From positions 104,304 to 168,303 of the forward strand of contig NZ_FOXO01000006.1 in the NCBI RefSeq assembly GCF_900115735.1: DNA of 64,000 nt. The letters run 5' to 3'. The notes under the pieces were generated by a model. The model ran no database searches. It worked only from the letters and a program-made list of their open reading frames with translations, and was not told the origin of the DNA. Shown here in pieces: positions 1 to 7,824 of this stretch (position 1 is the first letter of the stretch; every line of letters begins with the position of its first letter). Both the position numbers and the translations under genes were made by a program. This DNA is from Butyrivibrio proteoclasticus (GTDB taxonomy: Bacteria; Bacillota; Clostridia; Lachnospirales; Lachnospiraceae).

Positions 1-1
1 T

Positions 2-157
2 GTACTCATTCAGCAGAACTTCCCTCACCATGGTGCTGTTGCATTTGGTCACTTTGGAAAGGCTCTTTACGAAGTATTCAAGTATGTTGGTGCTGAGACA
101 ATCGGTTACAACCAGCCAGCATCACTTCCTTACCCAACAGAGAACCCGTTTGTGTAA
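2..157 (+). CDS. C-terminal fragment of a sugar isomerase, probably L-fucose/L-arabinose isomerase-like
   Basis: Only the last 51 codons are in the window. The frame opens at base 2 and ends in TAA. The visible protein has an HHGAVAFGHFGKALYEVF stretch and ends in PYPTENPFV. This resembles, from memory, the tail of the COG2407 L-fucose/L-arabinose isomerase-like family of Lachnospiraceae, which interconvert aldoses and ketoses in the cytoplasm. No active-site residues can be judged from so short a piece. The stop is followed at once by the double-hairpin repeat (159-241) and a rho-independent terminator (277-312), so this gene ends a transcript. The family call is tentative; the existence of a coding end here is well supported by the uninterrupted, well-behaved reading frame. 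Confidence 0.5.
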   Translation, partial: VLIQQNFPHHGAVAFGHFGKALYEVFKYVGAETIGYNQPASLPYPTENPFV

Positions 158-158
158 A

Positions 159-241
159 GTACTTGACGAGGTATTATCGAGTCTAGTACGCACCACTTCT
201 GTGCACTTAACGAGGTTACTTCGAGTTTAGTGCAGCAGAAG
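159..241 (+). repeat. Double-hairpin interspersed repeat, copy 1
   Basis: Two imperfect dyads sit in tandem. The first (159-189) has arms GTACTTGAC and GTCTAGTAC. The second (203-233) has arms GCACTTAAC and GTTTAGTGC. They are joined by a linker containing ACCACTTCTGT and followed by GCAGAAG. A second copy lies at 33109-33187 with the same linker and tail, and the base differences in the arms preserve pairing. Here it lies in the 3' untranslated region right after the isomerase stop codon. Function unknown. Confidence 0.8.
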
Positions 242-276
242 ATCTATATGTATAGGGTATAGCAGATTGACAATAG

Positions 277-312
277 AAGCCACTTTGGAGGTTGCTCCAA
301 GGTGGCTTTTCC
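277..312 (+). terminator. Rho-independent terminator after the isomerase
   Basis: Arms AAGCCACTTTGGAG (277-290) and CTCCAAGGTGGCTT (295-308) form a 14-bp stem with one G-U pair, a GTTG loop and a following T run. Confidence 0.9.
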
Positions 313-370
313 TTTATAATTAAAATGTTAAGAGTTTTGTAAAATATTGTTGAAGGGGAGTTTAATTTAA

Positions 371-2068
371 ATGAAAAGAGCTAGAAAAATCTTTTTTTCT
401 ATGGGATTGCTAGTAGCGGTAATAGCTTTCCTATCTTTTGTTCCTGCTTTTGGAATCACAGCTGCAGCAGGAGCATCCGGCCCGGAAGTGGCAGTTGGTA
501 TTGATGTTTCTAAATATCAGGGAGGAATCAACTGGCAGCAGGTCAGGGCAGCGGGTATCAGATTTGCCATGATCAGAGTGGGCACAACCAAAAAAGGACT
601 AGATGAGCAGTTTGCTAACAATATAAATGGAGCTAATGCAGCAGGTGTACGAACAGGCGTCTATATTTATTCTTATGCAACAACACCTGAGGCAGCAGCC
701 GCAGAAGCAAACCAGGTTTTGGCATGGATTGCACCATATACAGTAACATTCCCGGTAGCAATCGATATTGAAGATGCCTGTCAGAAAAACTTGAATTCAG
801 CGCAGCTTCAGGCTATCGCCGATACATTCTGTGGTATCCTGAATGCCAACGGATATGAGACAATGGTTTATTCAAGCAGAAACTGGTTTCTCAACAGGAT
901 GCCAAATGTAGCTTCTGCAAAATGGATTGCACAGTACAATTCTACCTGCGATTATGCAGGTGAATATGCAATGTGGCAATCAAGCAGTCATGGTTCATAT
1001 TCAGGAATTCCTACAAGAGTAGACGTTAACCACCTTTATGTTGACTACTTCTCAAGAATAATCGGAGAAGGCTTTAACAGCTGGGGCGGACATGTATATT
1101 ACTACAGCAACTACCGCAAGCAGTACGGATGGCTTAATCTTGCAAATGGAAGATATCACACAGATGAAAACGGATTTGTTCAGACCGGGTGGTTCCAGGA
1201 CGAAAGCGGTATCTACTATTTTAAACCAACTGAGGGCGGCCTTGCGGCTGTAGGATTTAATGATATCGACGGATCACGTTTTTACTTTGACGCAAATGGC
1301 GTAAGATGCACAGGTCTCCTTAACCTTGGAGAAGCCGGTGTGTACTATGCAAATGCAGATGGAATTTGTCAGAAGGGATTTGTTCAGCTGGAAGACGGAA
1401 TCCATTTCTTTGATGATAATTATGCAATGCACGTCGGACTTACACAGGTTGGAAAGAATCTTTATCTCTTTGACGGAAATGGTGTGATGCTGACAGGAAT
1501 GCATGCACTTGAAACAGGTAAGTACATGTTTGGAGCAGACGGTATTGCTATAAGCGGTTGGTACTCCAACGAGCAGGGACAGAGATTCTATTTCAATCCT
1601 GAGACACATACCGCACTTGCCGGACTTCAGACAGTAGAGGGAGCCAATTACCTGTTTGGTGATGACGGAGTAATGCAGACCGGTTGGTCAGGAGATGTAG
1701 CAAGCAGATACTACTTCGGAGCCGATGGCAAGATGGTTACAGGATGGAATGTTATAGATGGACAGTCCTATTACTTTGGAGCTGACGGTAAGATGGTAAC
1801 AGGACTTGCAAAGATTTCAGACGGAACATACTATCTTGAGCCAACAGATGGACATATGACACTTGGTTGGGTACAGACAGCAGAAGGCTGGAGATTCTTC
1901 GATGGCAACACAGGTAAGATGCTCACATCTGTTACAGTACCACTTGATAACGTAAACTGTACATTTGATAAGAACGGAATCTTAGTTGATCCTGCAGGCT
2001 GGACACCGGGAACACCGGCTCCTGCACCGGCAGCAGATGCTGCAGCTGCTTCAACTACAGCAGGCTGA
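371..2068 (+). CDS. Secreted GH25 lysozyme with C-terminal wall/glucan-binding repeats
   Basis: A 565-residue exported muramidase expected to cut the glycan strand of peptidoglycan. Residues 1 to about 34 form a signal peptide (basic start, long hydrophobic stretch, small residues before the mature end). Residues about 42-236 are a GH25 domain: GIDVSKYQG carries the first Asp (D45), and IDIED supplies the D-x-E pair (D132, E134). From about 240 to 545 there are tandem aromatic/glycine repeats of the choline- or glucan-binding type, for example YYFGADGKMVTGW, repeated nearly exactly around residues 456-482. The tail is Ala/Pro/Thr-rich. The start is preceded by GAAGGGGAG about 10 nt upstream. 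It is a single-gene transcript between terminators at 277-312 and 2101-2143. It may act in autolysis or against other bacteria; the sequence does not decide. Confidence 0.93.
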   Translation: MKRARKIFFSMGLLVAVIAFLSFVPAFGITAAAGASGPEVAVGIDVSKYQGGINWQQVRAAGIRFAMIRVGTTKKGLDEQFANNINGANAAGVRTGVYIYSYATTPEAAAAEANQVLAWIAPYTVTFPVAIDIEDACQKNLNSAQLQAIADTFCGILNANGYETMVYSSRNWFLNRMPNVASAKWIAQYNSTCDYAGEYAMWQSSSHGSYSGIPTRVDVNHLYVDYFSRIIGEGFNSWGGHVYYYSNYRKQYGWLNLANGRYHTDENGFVQTGWFQDESGIYYFKPTEGGLAAVGFNDIDGSRFYFDANGVRCTGLLNLGEAGVYYANADGICQKGFVQLEDGIHFFDDNYAMHVGLTQVGKNLYLFDGNGVMLTGMHALETGKYMFGADGIAISGWYSNEQGQRFYFNPETHTALAGLQTVEGANYLFGDDGVMQTGWSGDVASRYYFGADGKMVTGWNVIDGQSYYFGADGKMVTGLAKISDGTYYLEPTDGHMTLGWVQTAEGWRFFDGNTGKMLTSVTVPLDNVNCTFDKNGILVDPAGWTPGTPAPAPAADAAAASTTAG

Positions 2069-2100
2069 TAATTATCGAATATTTAAGCGTTAATATTTTA

Positions 2101-2143
2101 GGCATACATATCACATTTAATACGTGGTATGTATGCCTTTTTT
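2101..2143 (+). terminator. Rho-independent terminator after the lysozyme
   Basis: Stem GGCATACATATCAC (2101-2114) with GTGGTATGTATGCC (2124-2137), followed by six T. Confidence 0.9.
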
Positions 2144-2221
2144 GTCACCTTGTAAAAAGTCTGCTAATCACTTAAAATGTTCCTTGGAGTTTTTATAATT
2201 TGAAAGATGAGGGAAACGTTA

Positions 2222-3451
2222 ATGAATTTCGAAGAAGCTAAAAAGAAACTTGAACAGTTCGGTCAGGAACATGTTCTTAAATACTACGATGAACTCAGCG
2301 AGACTGAGAAGCAGGAGCTTTTACAGCAGATTGATGAGACTGATTTTGCTGTGCTTGAGAATTGCAAGAACCTTGGTAAGAGCGAGGGACGAGGAGAATT
2401 TGCTCCTCTGGCAGCAATGCAGATCTCTGAGATTGAAAAGAGAAAAGAAGAGTTCACAAAGATTGGTGTTGAGACTATCAAAGCCGGAAAAGTAGCAGCT
2501 TGTCTCCTTGCAGGCGGAATGGGAACAAGACTTGGCTCTGACAATCCAAAGGGTATGTATGATATCGGACTTACCAAGCATGTTTACATTTTCCAGAGAA
2601 TTATCGAGAACCTTCTTGATACAGTTAAGCAGGCCGGTGGAACATACTTAAGACTCTTTATCATGACAAGTGAAAAGAACAATGACGCAACAATAAACTT
2701 CCTTAAGGAACACAACTATTTCGGATATCCTGAGGAAAAGGTTACATTCTTTAAACAGGACATGGCACCTGCTTCTGACTATGAGGGAAAGGTTTATATG
2801 GAGGGCAAGAACAGAATCTCCACATCACCTAACGGAAATGCAGGCTGGTATTCATCAATGCTCAAGGCTGGTCTTCGTGACCTTATTTTAGAAGAGGGCA
2901 TCGAATGGATCGATATCTTTGCAGTAGACAACGTTCTTCAGAGAATAGCAGATCCTTGCTTCGTAGGTGCTACAGTTAATGCAGCAGTTGACTGTGGTGC
3001 AAAGGTTGTTAGAAAGAATGCTCCTGATGAGAAGGTTGGAGTTATGTGCCTTGAAGATGGCAAGCCATCAATTGTTGAGTACTATGAGCTTTCACAGGAA
3101 ATGATGGACGCCAAGGATGAGAATGGTGATCCTGCATACAACTACGGAGTAATCCTTAACTATCTCTTTAACGAGAAGGCACTTAATGAGATTGCTAAAA
3201 AGACACTTCCTCTTCACGTAGTTGAGAAGAAGATTCCATACATCGATGAGAATGCTAATCTTGTAAAGCCTGAGAAGCCAAACGGATGCAAGTTCGAGCA
3301 GCTCGTTCTTGATATGATCCACGAACTCGACAGCTGTCTTCCATACGAAGTAGTAAGAGAGTACGAGTTTGCACCTATCAAAAACAAAGAAGGAATTGAC
3401 TCAGTAGAGTCCGCAAGAGAGCTCTGCAAGAAGTGTGGCATAGAACTATAA
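2222..3451 (+). CDS. UDPGP-family uridylyltransferase (UDP-sugar pyrophosphorylase)
   Basis: A 409-residue nucleotidyltransferase that should make a UDP-sugar (UDP-glucose or UDP-N-acetylhexosamine) from UTP and a sugar 1-phosphate. The signature is near residues 92-115: LAGGMGTRLGSDNPKGMYDI, the nucleotide-binding loop of the eukaryote-like UDPGP family rather than the GalU family. Later landmarks are NGNAGWYSS, a DNVLQRIADP segment for the metal site, and EYYELS. I chose ATG 2222 because AGGG lies 8 nt upstream. The in-frame ATG at 2207 sits only 8 nt after a TATAAT box (2194-2199), so it would be nearly leaderless. galE follows, which fits a UDP-Glc/Gal or UDP-GlcNAc/GalNAc supply role. 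The exact sugar cannot be read from sequence. Confidence 0.88.
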   Translation: MNFEEAKKKLEQFGQEHVLKYYDELSETEKQELLQQIDETDFAVLENCKNLGKSEGRGEFAPLAAMQISEIEKRKEEFTKIGVETIKAGKVAACLLAGGMGTRLGSDNPKGMYDIGLTKHVYIFQRIIENLLDTVKQAGGTYLRLFIMTSEKNNDATINFLKEHNYFGYPEEKVTFFKQDMAPASDYEGKVYMEGKNRISTSPNGNAGWYSSMLKAGLRDLILEEGIEWIDIFAVDNVLQRIADPCFVGATVNAAVDCGAKVVRKNAPDEKVGVMCLEDGKPSIVEYYELSQEMMDAKDENGDPAYNYGVILNYLFNEKALNEIAKKTLPLHVVEKKIPYIDENANLVKPEKPNGCKFEQLVLDMIHELDSCLPYEVVREYEFAPIKNKEGIDSVESARELCKKCGIEL

Positions 3452-3496
3452 ATAAGAATAGTTAACAAAATGACAGCTTGATTTAACAATAGAAAG

Positions 3497-3525
3497 TTGA
3501 AAAGAAACAAGGCTGACCATAATAT
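3497..3525 (+). promoter_or_regulatory. Candidate sigma-A promoter for galE
   Basis: TTGAAA (3497-3502), 17-nt spacer, TAATAT (3520-3525). Transcription would begin near 3532, which puts the whole 3558-3694 inverted repeat in the galE leader RNA. Confidence 0.6.
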
Positions 3526-3557
3526 ATAGAGAGAACAAAGCAGTTTTAATAAATTAA

Positions 3558-3694
3558 GATGGATTTTTTGTGGGAGCAATTTTGAGAGCCTTTGTGCTCG
3601 TCAGTACTTATGTCCTGTTCTTTAGGACATTAGTACTGCTACGAAGCACATGGAGCGCAAGCGTCCTCAAAATGATCGCACAAAAATATCCATC
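3558..3694 (+). other. Long near-perfect inverted repeat / structured galE leader
   Basis: The 137-nt segment folds on itself in nested blocks. GATGGATTTTTTGTG (3558-3572) pairs with CACAAAAATATCCATC (3679-3694) with one bulge. ATTTTGAG (3579-3586) pairs with CTCAAAAT (3666-3673). TTGTGCTCGT (3592-3601) pairs with ACGAAGCACA (3641-3650), with one bulge. CAGTACTTATGTCCT (3602-3616) pairs with AGGACATTAGTACTG (3624-3638), 14 of 15. A small side hairpin (3652-3666) sits in the 3' arm. It ends about 10 nt before the galE ribosome binding site. It could be a structured regulatory leader or a MITE-like element; no known riboswitch consensus was recognised. Confidence 0.85.
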
Positions 3695-3716
3695 ACTTTA
3701 TAGAAAGAGGTGGATT

Positions 3717-4733
3717 ATGGCAATTCTTGTAACAGGTGGAGCAGGTTATATTGGATCACATACAGTAGTAGAACTTCAGAACGCAGGCTACGATGTAGTA
3801 GTTATGGATAACCTTGCTAACTCCAGTAAAAAAGTAATTGGAAGAATAGAAGCACTAACAGGTAAGAAAGTACCATTTTACGAGGCAGATATACGAGACA
3901 GAGAAGGACTTGAGAAAATCTTTTCAAGTGAGAAGATCGACAGCGTAATTCATTTCGCAGGTCTTAAGGCTGTTGGAGAATCTGTTCAGAAGCCATGGGA
4001 GTACTATGACAACAACATAACAGGAACTCTTACACTTGTAGATGTTATGAGAAAGCATGGCTGCAAGAACATCATCTTCTCTTCATCGGCAACAGTATAT
4101 GGCAATCCTGCATTTATTCCGATCACTGAAGAGTGTCCTAAGGGAACATGCACAAACCCTTATGGTTGGACAAAGTCAATGCTTGAGCAGGTTCTTACAG
4201 ATATTCAGAAGGCAGATCCAGAGTGGAACGTTGTTCTTCTTAGATACTTCAATCCTATCGGAGCACATAAGAGCGGAACAATCGGAGAGAATCCTAACGG
4301 AATTCCTAACAACCTGATGCCATATATCACACAGGTTGCCGTTGGAAAGCTTCCACAGCTCAACGTATTTGGTGATGACTATGATACTCCGGACGGAACA
4401 GGCGTCCGCGACTATATCCATGTTGTAGACCTTGCTCTCGGACATGTTAAGGCCCTTAAGAAGCTTGAACCGGGCAGCGGACTTAACATCTACAACCTTG
4501 GAACAGGTGTGGGCTACAGCGTTCTTGACATTGTAAAGAACTTTGAAGCTGCTACAGGAGTTAAGATTCCTTATGTTATCAAGGAGAGACGTGCAGGCGA
4601 CATAGCTACATGCTACTCCAATGCTGACAAGGCAGAAAAAGAACTTGGATGGAAGGCTCAGAACGGAATCAAGGAAATGTGCGCTGATTCCTGGAGATGG
4701 CAGAGTCAGAATCCAAATGGATACGACGACTAA
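3717..4733 (+). CDS. galE: UDP-glucose 4-epimerase
   Basis: A 338-residue extended short-chain dehydrogenase that interconverts UDP-glucose and UDP-galactose (possibly the N-acetyl forms too), using tightly bound NAD in the cytoplasm. The N-terminal Rossmann motif is [11 protein letters not shown]. The catalytic set is visible as SSSATVYG (Ser/Thr) and the YxxxK pair at Y149/K153 in [24 protein letters not shown] and the C-terminal [13 protein letters not shown] are typical GalE. Length is the usual one for the family. The start at 3717 follows AGAAAGAGG. The frame is open upstream to a GTG at 3570, but that stretch is the inverted repeat and its translation resembles no GalE, so I excluded it. 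It works with the UDPGP gene upstream in UDP-sugar supply. Confidence 0.96.
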   Translation: MAILVTGGAGYIGSHTVVELQNAGYDVVVMDNLANSSKKVIGRIEALTGKKVPFYEADIRDREGLEKIFSSEKIDSVIHFAGLKAVGESVQKPWEYYDNNITGTLTLVDVMRKHGCKNIIFSSSATVYGNPAFIPITEECPKGTCTNPYGWTKSMLEQVLTDIQKADPEWNVVLLRYFNPIGAHKSGTIGENPNGIPNNLMPYITQVAVGKLPQLNVFGDDYDTPDGTGVRDYIHVVDLALGHVKALKKLEPGSGLNIYNLGTGVGYSVLDIVKNFEAATGVKIPYVIKERRAGDIATCYSNADKAEKELGWKAQNGIKEMCADSWRWQSQNPNGYDD

Positions 4734-4754
4734 AGATTTAAATGAGGTTTTATA

Positions 4755-5570
4755 ATGTACAAAATTGAGTGTGACACACATACTCATACATTTTATTCAA
4801 GACATGCTTATTCAACTATTGAAGAAAATGTACGAGCAGCGAAGGAAGCGGGTATGACGCTCTTGGGCAGCACAGATCACTTCAGTGATATGCTGTTTGG
4901 GGATTACAAAGAGGTTAAGAATTATCAGTATCTCTTTTGTACCAATATGTGGCCAAGAAATTGGCAGGGGGTTACACTTTTAAGGGGTTGTGAAGCAGAT
5001 ATCGTTGACATGGATGGTCATTTATTTGGTCACGATATTGAGGTATTGAAATCAACTATAGGTGATACATACGATCCACCTCAGAATTTACAGAAGATGG
5101 TATTTGACAGATGCGATTATGTCATTGCAAGTGTTCATGCCAAGAGACACACGATTGGTGAGTCTATCGCAAGGAACACACAGATGTACATAAATGCTCT
5201 TGAGAATCCTAAGGTGTTCTTTATTGGACATATTGGAAGAGCGGGAGTTCCGTTTGAACTGGATGAAGTTCTTTTAAGGGCCAAAGAACTCCATAAGCCA
5301 ATAGAGATCAATGAACACAGTTTTTCTTTTGAGGGACATCACAAAGAGCTTTGCAGAAATATTGCTGAGAGATGCGCAGAGCTTGGTGTCAGCATCTGTA
5401 TAAACACTGATGCACATATTTCTATCGAGATAGGTCGTATGGATAAAGCTGTAAATATGCTCGAGAGCATAGATTTTCCGCAGGAACTGATAATTAATCG
5501 TTCCAGGGAGGCTTTTCTGAAAGGGCTTAAGGACAGCGGGGTATTCACTGATGTTTCGATTGTGGGTTAA
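4755..5570 (+). CDS. PHP-domain phosphoesterase (YcdX/histidinol-phosphatase-like)
   Basis: A 271-residue metal-dependent hydrolase of the PHP superfamily. The first metal motif is CDTHTHTFYSRHA at residues 5-17. STDHF (about 39), GCEADIVD (about 79), SVHAKRH (about 122), IGHIGR (about 158) and NTDAHI (about 221) supply the remaining His/Asp/Glu ligands expected for a trinuclear PHP site. The substrate is not evident; relatives remove phosphate from small phosphoesters. It follows galE by 21 nt and overlaps the next gene by 20 nt, so the three are probably read as one transcript. A histidinol phosphatase role is possible, but no other his genes are near. Confidence 0.82.
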   Translation: MYKIECDTHTHTFYSRHAYSTIEENVRAAKEAGMTLLGSTDHFSDMLFGDYKEVKNYQYLFCTNMWPRNWQGVTLLRGCEADIVDMDGHLFGHDIEVLKSTIGDTYDPPQNLQKMVFDRCDYVIASVHAKRHTIGESIARNTQMYINALENPKVFFIGHIGRAGVPFELDEVLLRAKELHKPIEINEHSFSFEGHHKELCRNIAERCAELGVSICINTDAHISIEIGRMDKAVNMLESIDFPQELIINRSREAFLKGLKDSGVFTDVSIVG

Positions 5571-5820
5571 ACTTATAGATGATAATCATCTGATCAAAGA
5601 CATTGTTGTATGCGATGATACTGCGGACAGCAGAACACATAAAGTTATGAATTCAATAGAGAAGGCATGTTATGAAATGGACCTTTCAAAGCCAATCTGG
5701 CTTAAGCCGATAGTTAGAGATTTTCAGATTCATGCCAAGTGCAGATTTACTAAAGATGCTTTTATTGAAGAAGTACCATTTGACTATATGGAAATTCAAG
5801 TACTAGAAGAAGACTATTGA
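5551..5820 (+). CDS. Small conserved-looking hypothetical protein, overlapping the PHP gene
   Basis: I do not recognise a family. The 89-residue product has no signal peptide or membrane segment, is fairly acidic at the end (QVLEEDY), and contains a plausible compact alpha/beta fold with paired WLKPIVRDF and CRFTKDAFIEEVPFDYMEI strands. Its ATG lies inside the last seven codons of the PHP gene in a different frame, a 20-nt overlap that suggests translational coupling. A rho-independent terminator (5825-5868) follows the stop directly, which supports it as the real end of the operon. It may be a partner of the PHP enzyme; this is inference from position only. Confidence 0.7.
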   Translation: MFRLWVKLIDDNHLIKDIVVCDDTADSRTHKVMNSIEKACYEMDLSKPIWLKPIVRDFQIHAKCRFTKDAFIEEVPFDYMEIQVLEEDY

Positions 5821-5824
5821 GAAT

Positions 5825-5868
5825 AATTCTCACATGCAATGCTGTAAATGCAATGAATGTGAGAATTT
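5825..5868 (+). terminator. Rho-independent terminator
   Basis: AATTCTCACAT (5825-5835) pairs with ATGTGAGAATT (5857-5867), followed by TTC and an A/T-rich run. It ends the galE-PHP-small-gene unit. Confidence 0.75.
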
Positions 5869-6011
5869 TCTTATTATAAAGTGAAATTTCTTTTCATAAG
5901 TATTGCTTAATTATAAAAAAATATTATTTTTATATTATAAATTGAACACAATTTCGTCACAGAATAAAACTATACTGAATTTCATAAAAAGAAAGGAAGA
6001 AGGTAGTAGAG

Positions 6012-7631
6012 ATGTTTGAAGATGAGAAAAACGGACAGAACAATTCTTATGGATCTTACAGTTATGGATCTGGATACGGGCAACAAAGTACTTCTTCAAA
6101 TGGATATGTAAATAATAATTATGTAAATAATCAAAATTCATATGGCGGTCAGAATTCATACGGATATGGAAATGGTCAGCAGACATATGGTACATATCAG
6201 TATAGTGGTAATAATTTTGGAAGTACACCTGAACCACCTAAGCCACCCAAAAAGAAAAACACAGCAGCAATTGTTATTGCAGCAGTTTTAATCCTTGCTT
6301 TGGTAGTTGGCGGCGTTGGTGCGGGATATTATGCATATTCAAGACATATTTCACTTTTAGCATCAAGCGAAAAGTCTCAGGAAGTAACTAAGGATCAGAC
6401 AAAAGAGGAAGAGACACAAACTGCAGAAAGCTCAGAGAGCACAGAAACAGAGCAGTCGACAGAGAAGAAGGTTGAGACTACAACAACCAGTGCAGCAACT
6501 TCAGTTGTTGTAACAGATGTCACAGAGGTAGTTGAAGAGGTAATGCCTGCAATGGTAATTATCCACAATAACTACACAGCATCAGCAAGTTACTTTGGCT
6601 ACACACAGACACAGGAAGCTACAGCTTCAGGTAGTGGTATTATTGTAGGTGAGAATGATACAGAGCTTTTGATCGCAACTAACTACCATGTAGTAGAAGG
6701 TGCTGATTCGCTCGAAGTTATCTTTAATGATGATAGTTCAGTTGAAGCAGTTGTTAAGGGATCTGATTCAGACATGGACCTTGCAGTAATTGCTGTATCA
6801 ATCGATGAGGTTTCATCAGATACACTTGATTCAATCAAGGTTGCAACTCTTGGAGATAGCGACTCACTTACACTTGGCGAACCTGCAATAGCAATCGGTA
6901 ACGCACTTGGTTATGGTCAGTCAGTTACAACAGGTGTTATTTCAGCTATCAACAGAGAAGTTGAAACTGAAGAGGGCGTAACACATACATTTATTCAGAC
7001 AGATGCAGCTATCAACCCAGGTAACTCAGGTGGAGCTCTTTTGAACATTCAGGGCGAAGTTATCGGTATCAACTCCAACAAGATTGGCGGCGATACAGTA
7101 GAAGGTATGGGATATGCTATTCCTATTTCAGTAGCAAAGCCTATCATCGACAAGCTCATGAACGAAGAGACAAAGCGCAAGGTATCTGAGGAAGACAGAG
7201 GATACATCGGAATCTCAGGTGTAAGCGTTCCTTCAGAAATCCATGAAGTATATGGTATTCCTCTTGGAGTACTTGTTCACGATGTATATGAAGGCGGCGG
7301 AGCAGCCGATGCAGGTATTAAGAGCGGTGATGTTATCATTGCATTTGATGGAGAAGAAATCACATCAATGGATGATCTTCAGAGCAGACTTGAGTACTAC
7401 GCTAAGGGCACAACTGTTTCAATCACTGTAATGAGACAGAGCGATTCAGGCTACGCAGAAGTAACTCTTGATGTAACACTTGGCGAAGCTGCCAGCACAT
7501 CAAGCAGTACAGATTCTAACGCAGCAGGATCAGGTGAAAACCAGTACAATGGTCAGCAGCAGCCCGCACTTCCAAACGATAAGAATGGACAGAATGGTGG
7601 AAACAGCCAGCAGCAGGGCGGCGGACACTAA
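6012..7631 (+). CDS. HtrA/DegP-like membrane serine protease
   Basis: A 539-residue S1C protease for surface protein quality control. Layout: residues 1-75 are low-complexity Asn/Gln/Gly/Ser/Tyr, then a PPKPPKKKN basic-proline linker, one transmembrane helix (about 84-112), and a Ser/Thr/Glu-rich stalk (about 118-165). The trypsin-like domain has its triad at H226 (TNYHVVEG), D256 (DMDLAVI) and S339 (INPGNSGGALL). A PDZ domain (about 405-490) contains GVLVHDVYEGGGAADAGIKSGD, and the tail is Gln/Gly/Asn-rich. The topology should put the protease outside. The long cytoplasmic low-complexity head is longer than in Bacillus HtrA. It is monocistronic, with a long AT-rich upstream region and a strong terminator just after the stop. 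Confidence 0.94.
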   Translation: MFEDEKNGQNNSYGSYSYGSGYGQQSTSSNGYVNNNYVNNQNSYGGQNSYGYGNGQQTYGTYQYSGNNFGSTPEPPKPPKKKNTAAIVIAAVLILALVVGGVGAGYYAYSRHISLLASSEKSQEVTKDQTKEEETQTAESSESTETEQSTEKKVETTTTSAATSVVVTDVTEVVEEVMPAMVIIHNNYTASASYFGYTQTQEATASGSGIIVGENDTELLIATNYHVVEGADSLEVIFNDDSSVEAVVKGSDSDMDLAVIAVSIDEVSSDTLDSIKVATLGDSDSLTLGEPAIAIGNALGYGQSVTTGVISAINREVETEEGVTHTFIQTDAAINPGNSGGALLNIQGEVIGINSNKIGGDTVEGMGYAIPISVAKPIIDKLMNEETKRKVSEEDRGYIGISGVSVPSEIHEVYGIPLGVLVHDVYEGGGAADAGIKSGDVIIAFDGEEITSMDDLQSRLEYYAKGTTVSITVMRQSDSGYAEVTLDVTLGEAASTSSSTDSNAAGSGENQYNGQQQPALPNDKNGQNGGNSQQQGGGH

Positions 7632-7639
7632 TGATAATA

Positions 7640-7687
7640 AAAAAGATGCTGTGAAAAATGAGAAATCATTTTTCACAGCATCTTTTT
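7640..7687 (+). terminator. Strong bidirectional terminator between htrA-like gene and clpX
   Basis: A perfect 21-bp stem (7640-7660 with 7667-7687) whose outer ends are A-run and T-run, so it works in both directions. It serves the protease gene on + and can back up clpX on -. Confidence 0.92.
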
Positions 7688-7718
7688 ATAACATAGGAAA
7701 TTGCTTCCTATGTTATAA
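7686..7718. repeat. Repeated palindrome, copy A
   Basis: TTATAACATAGGAA, a 5-nt loop ATTGC, then TTCCTATGTTATAA: a perfect 14-bp stem. A second copy at 24522-24554 has the same stem apart from one compensated pair, with the loop as GCAAT, i.e. reverse orientation. Confidence 0.85.
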
Positions 7719-7818
7719 AAAATCGCTCCGCTAAGGATGCGCACTCGCGCGATTGGAAGATGTTGCATAAATGCAACCGCGCTCGGCGCGAGAATGTCGC
7801 AAGCGACATTCTTTTTTT
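7719..7818. other. GC-rich intergenic hairpin cluster
   Basis: Between the protease terminator and clpX lies a stretch much richer in G+C than its surroundings. It has successive hairpins: GTTGCAT-aa-ATGCAAC (7762-7777), CGCGC-tcg-GCGCG (7778-7790) and GAATGTCGC-aa-GCGACATTC (7792-7811), the last followed by seven T, a rho-independent terminator reading +. No ORF of sense is visible. Resembles an intergenic repeat element; function unknown. Confidence 0.7.
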
Positions 7819-7824
7819 ATGTCT

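Noticed and set aside
3570..3716. Open frame extending GalE upstream to GTG 3570
   Set aside because: It is the translation of the inverted repeat; it has no family resemblance, and a good ribosome site precedes ATG 3717.
4176..4787. 203-codon open frame on - across galE
   Set aside because: Antisense shadow of galE with low-complexity Cys/Ser/Leu composition and no ribosome site.
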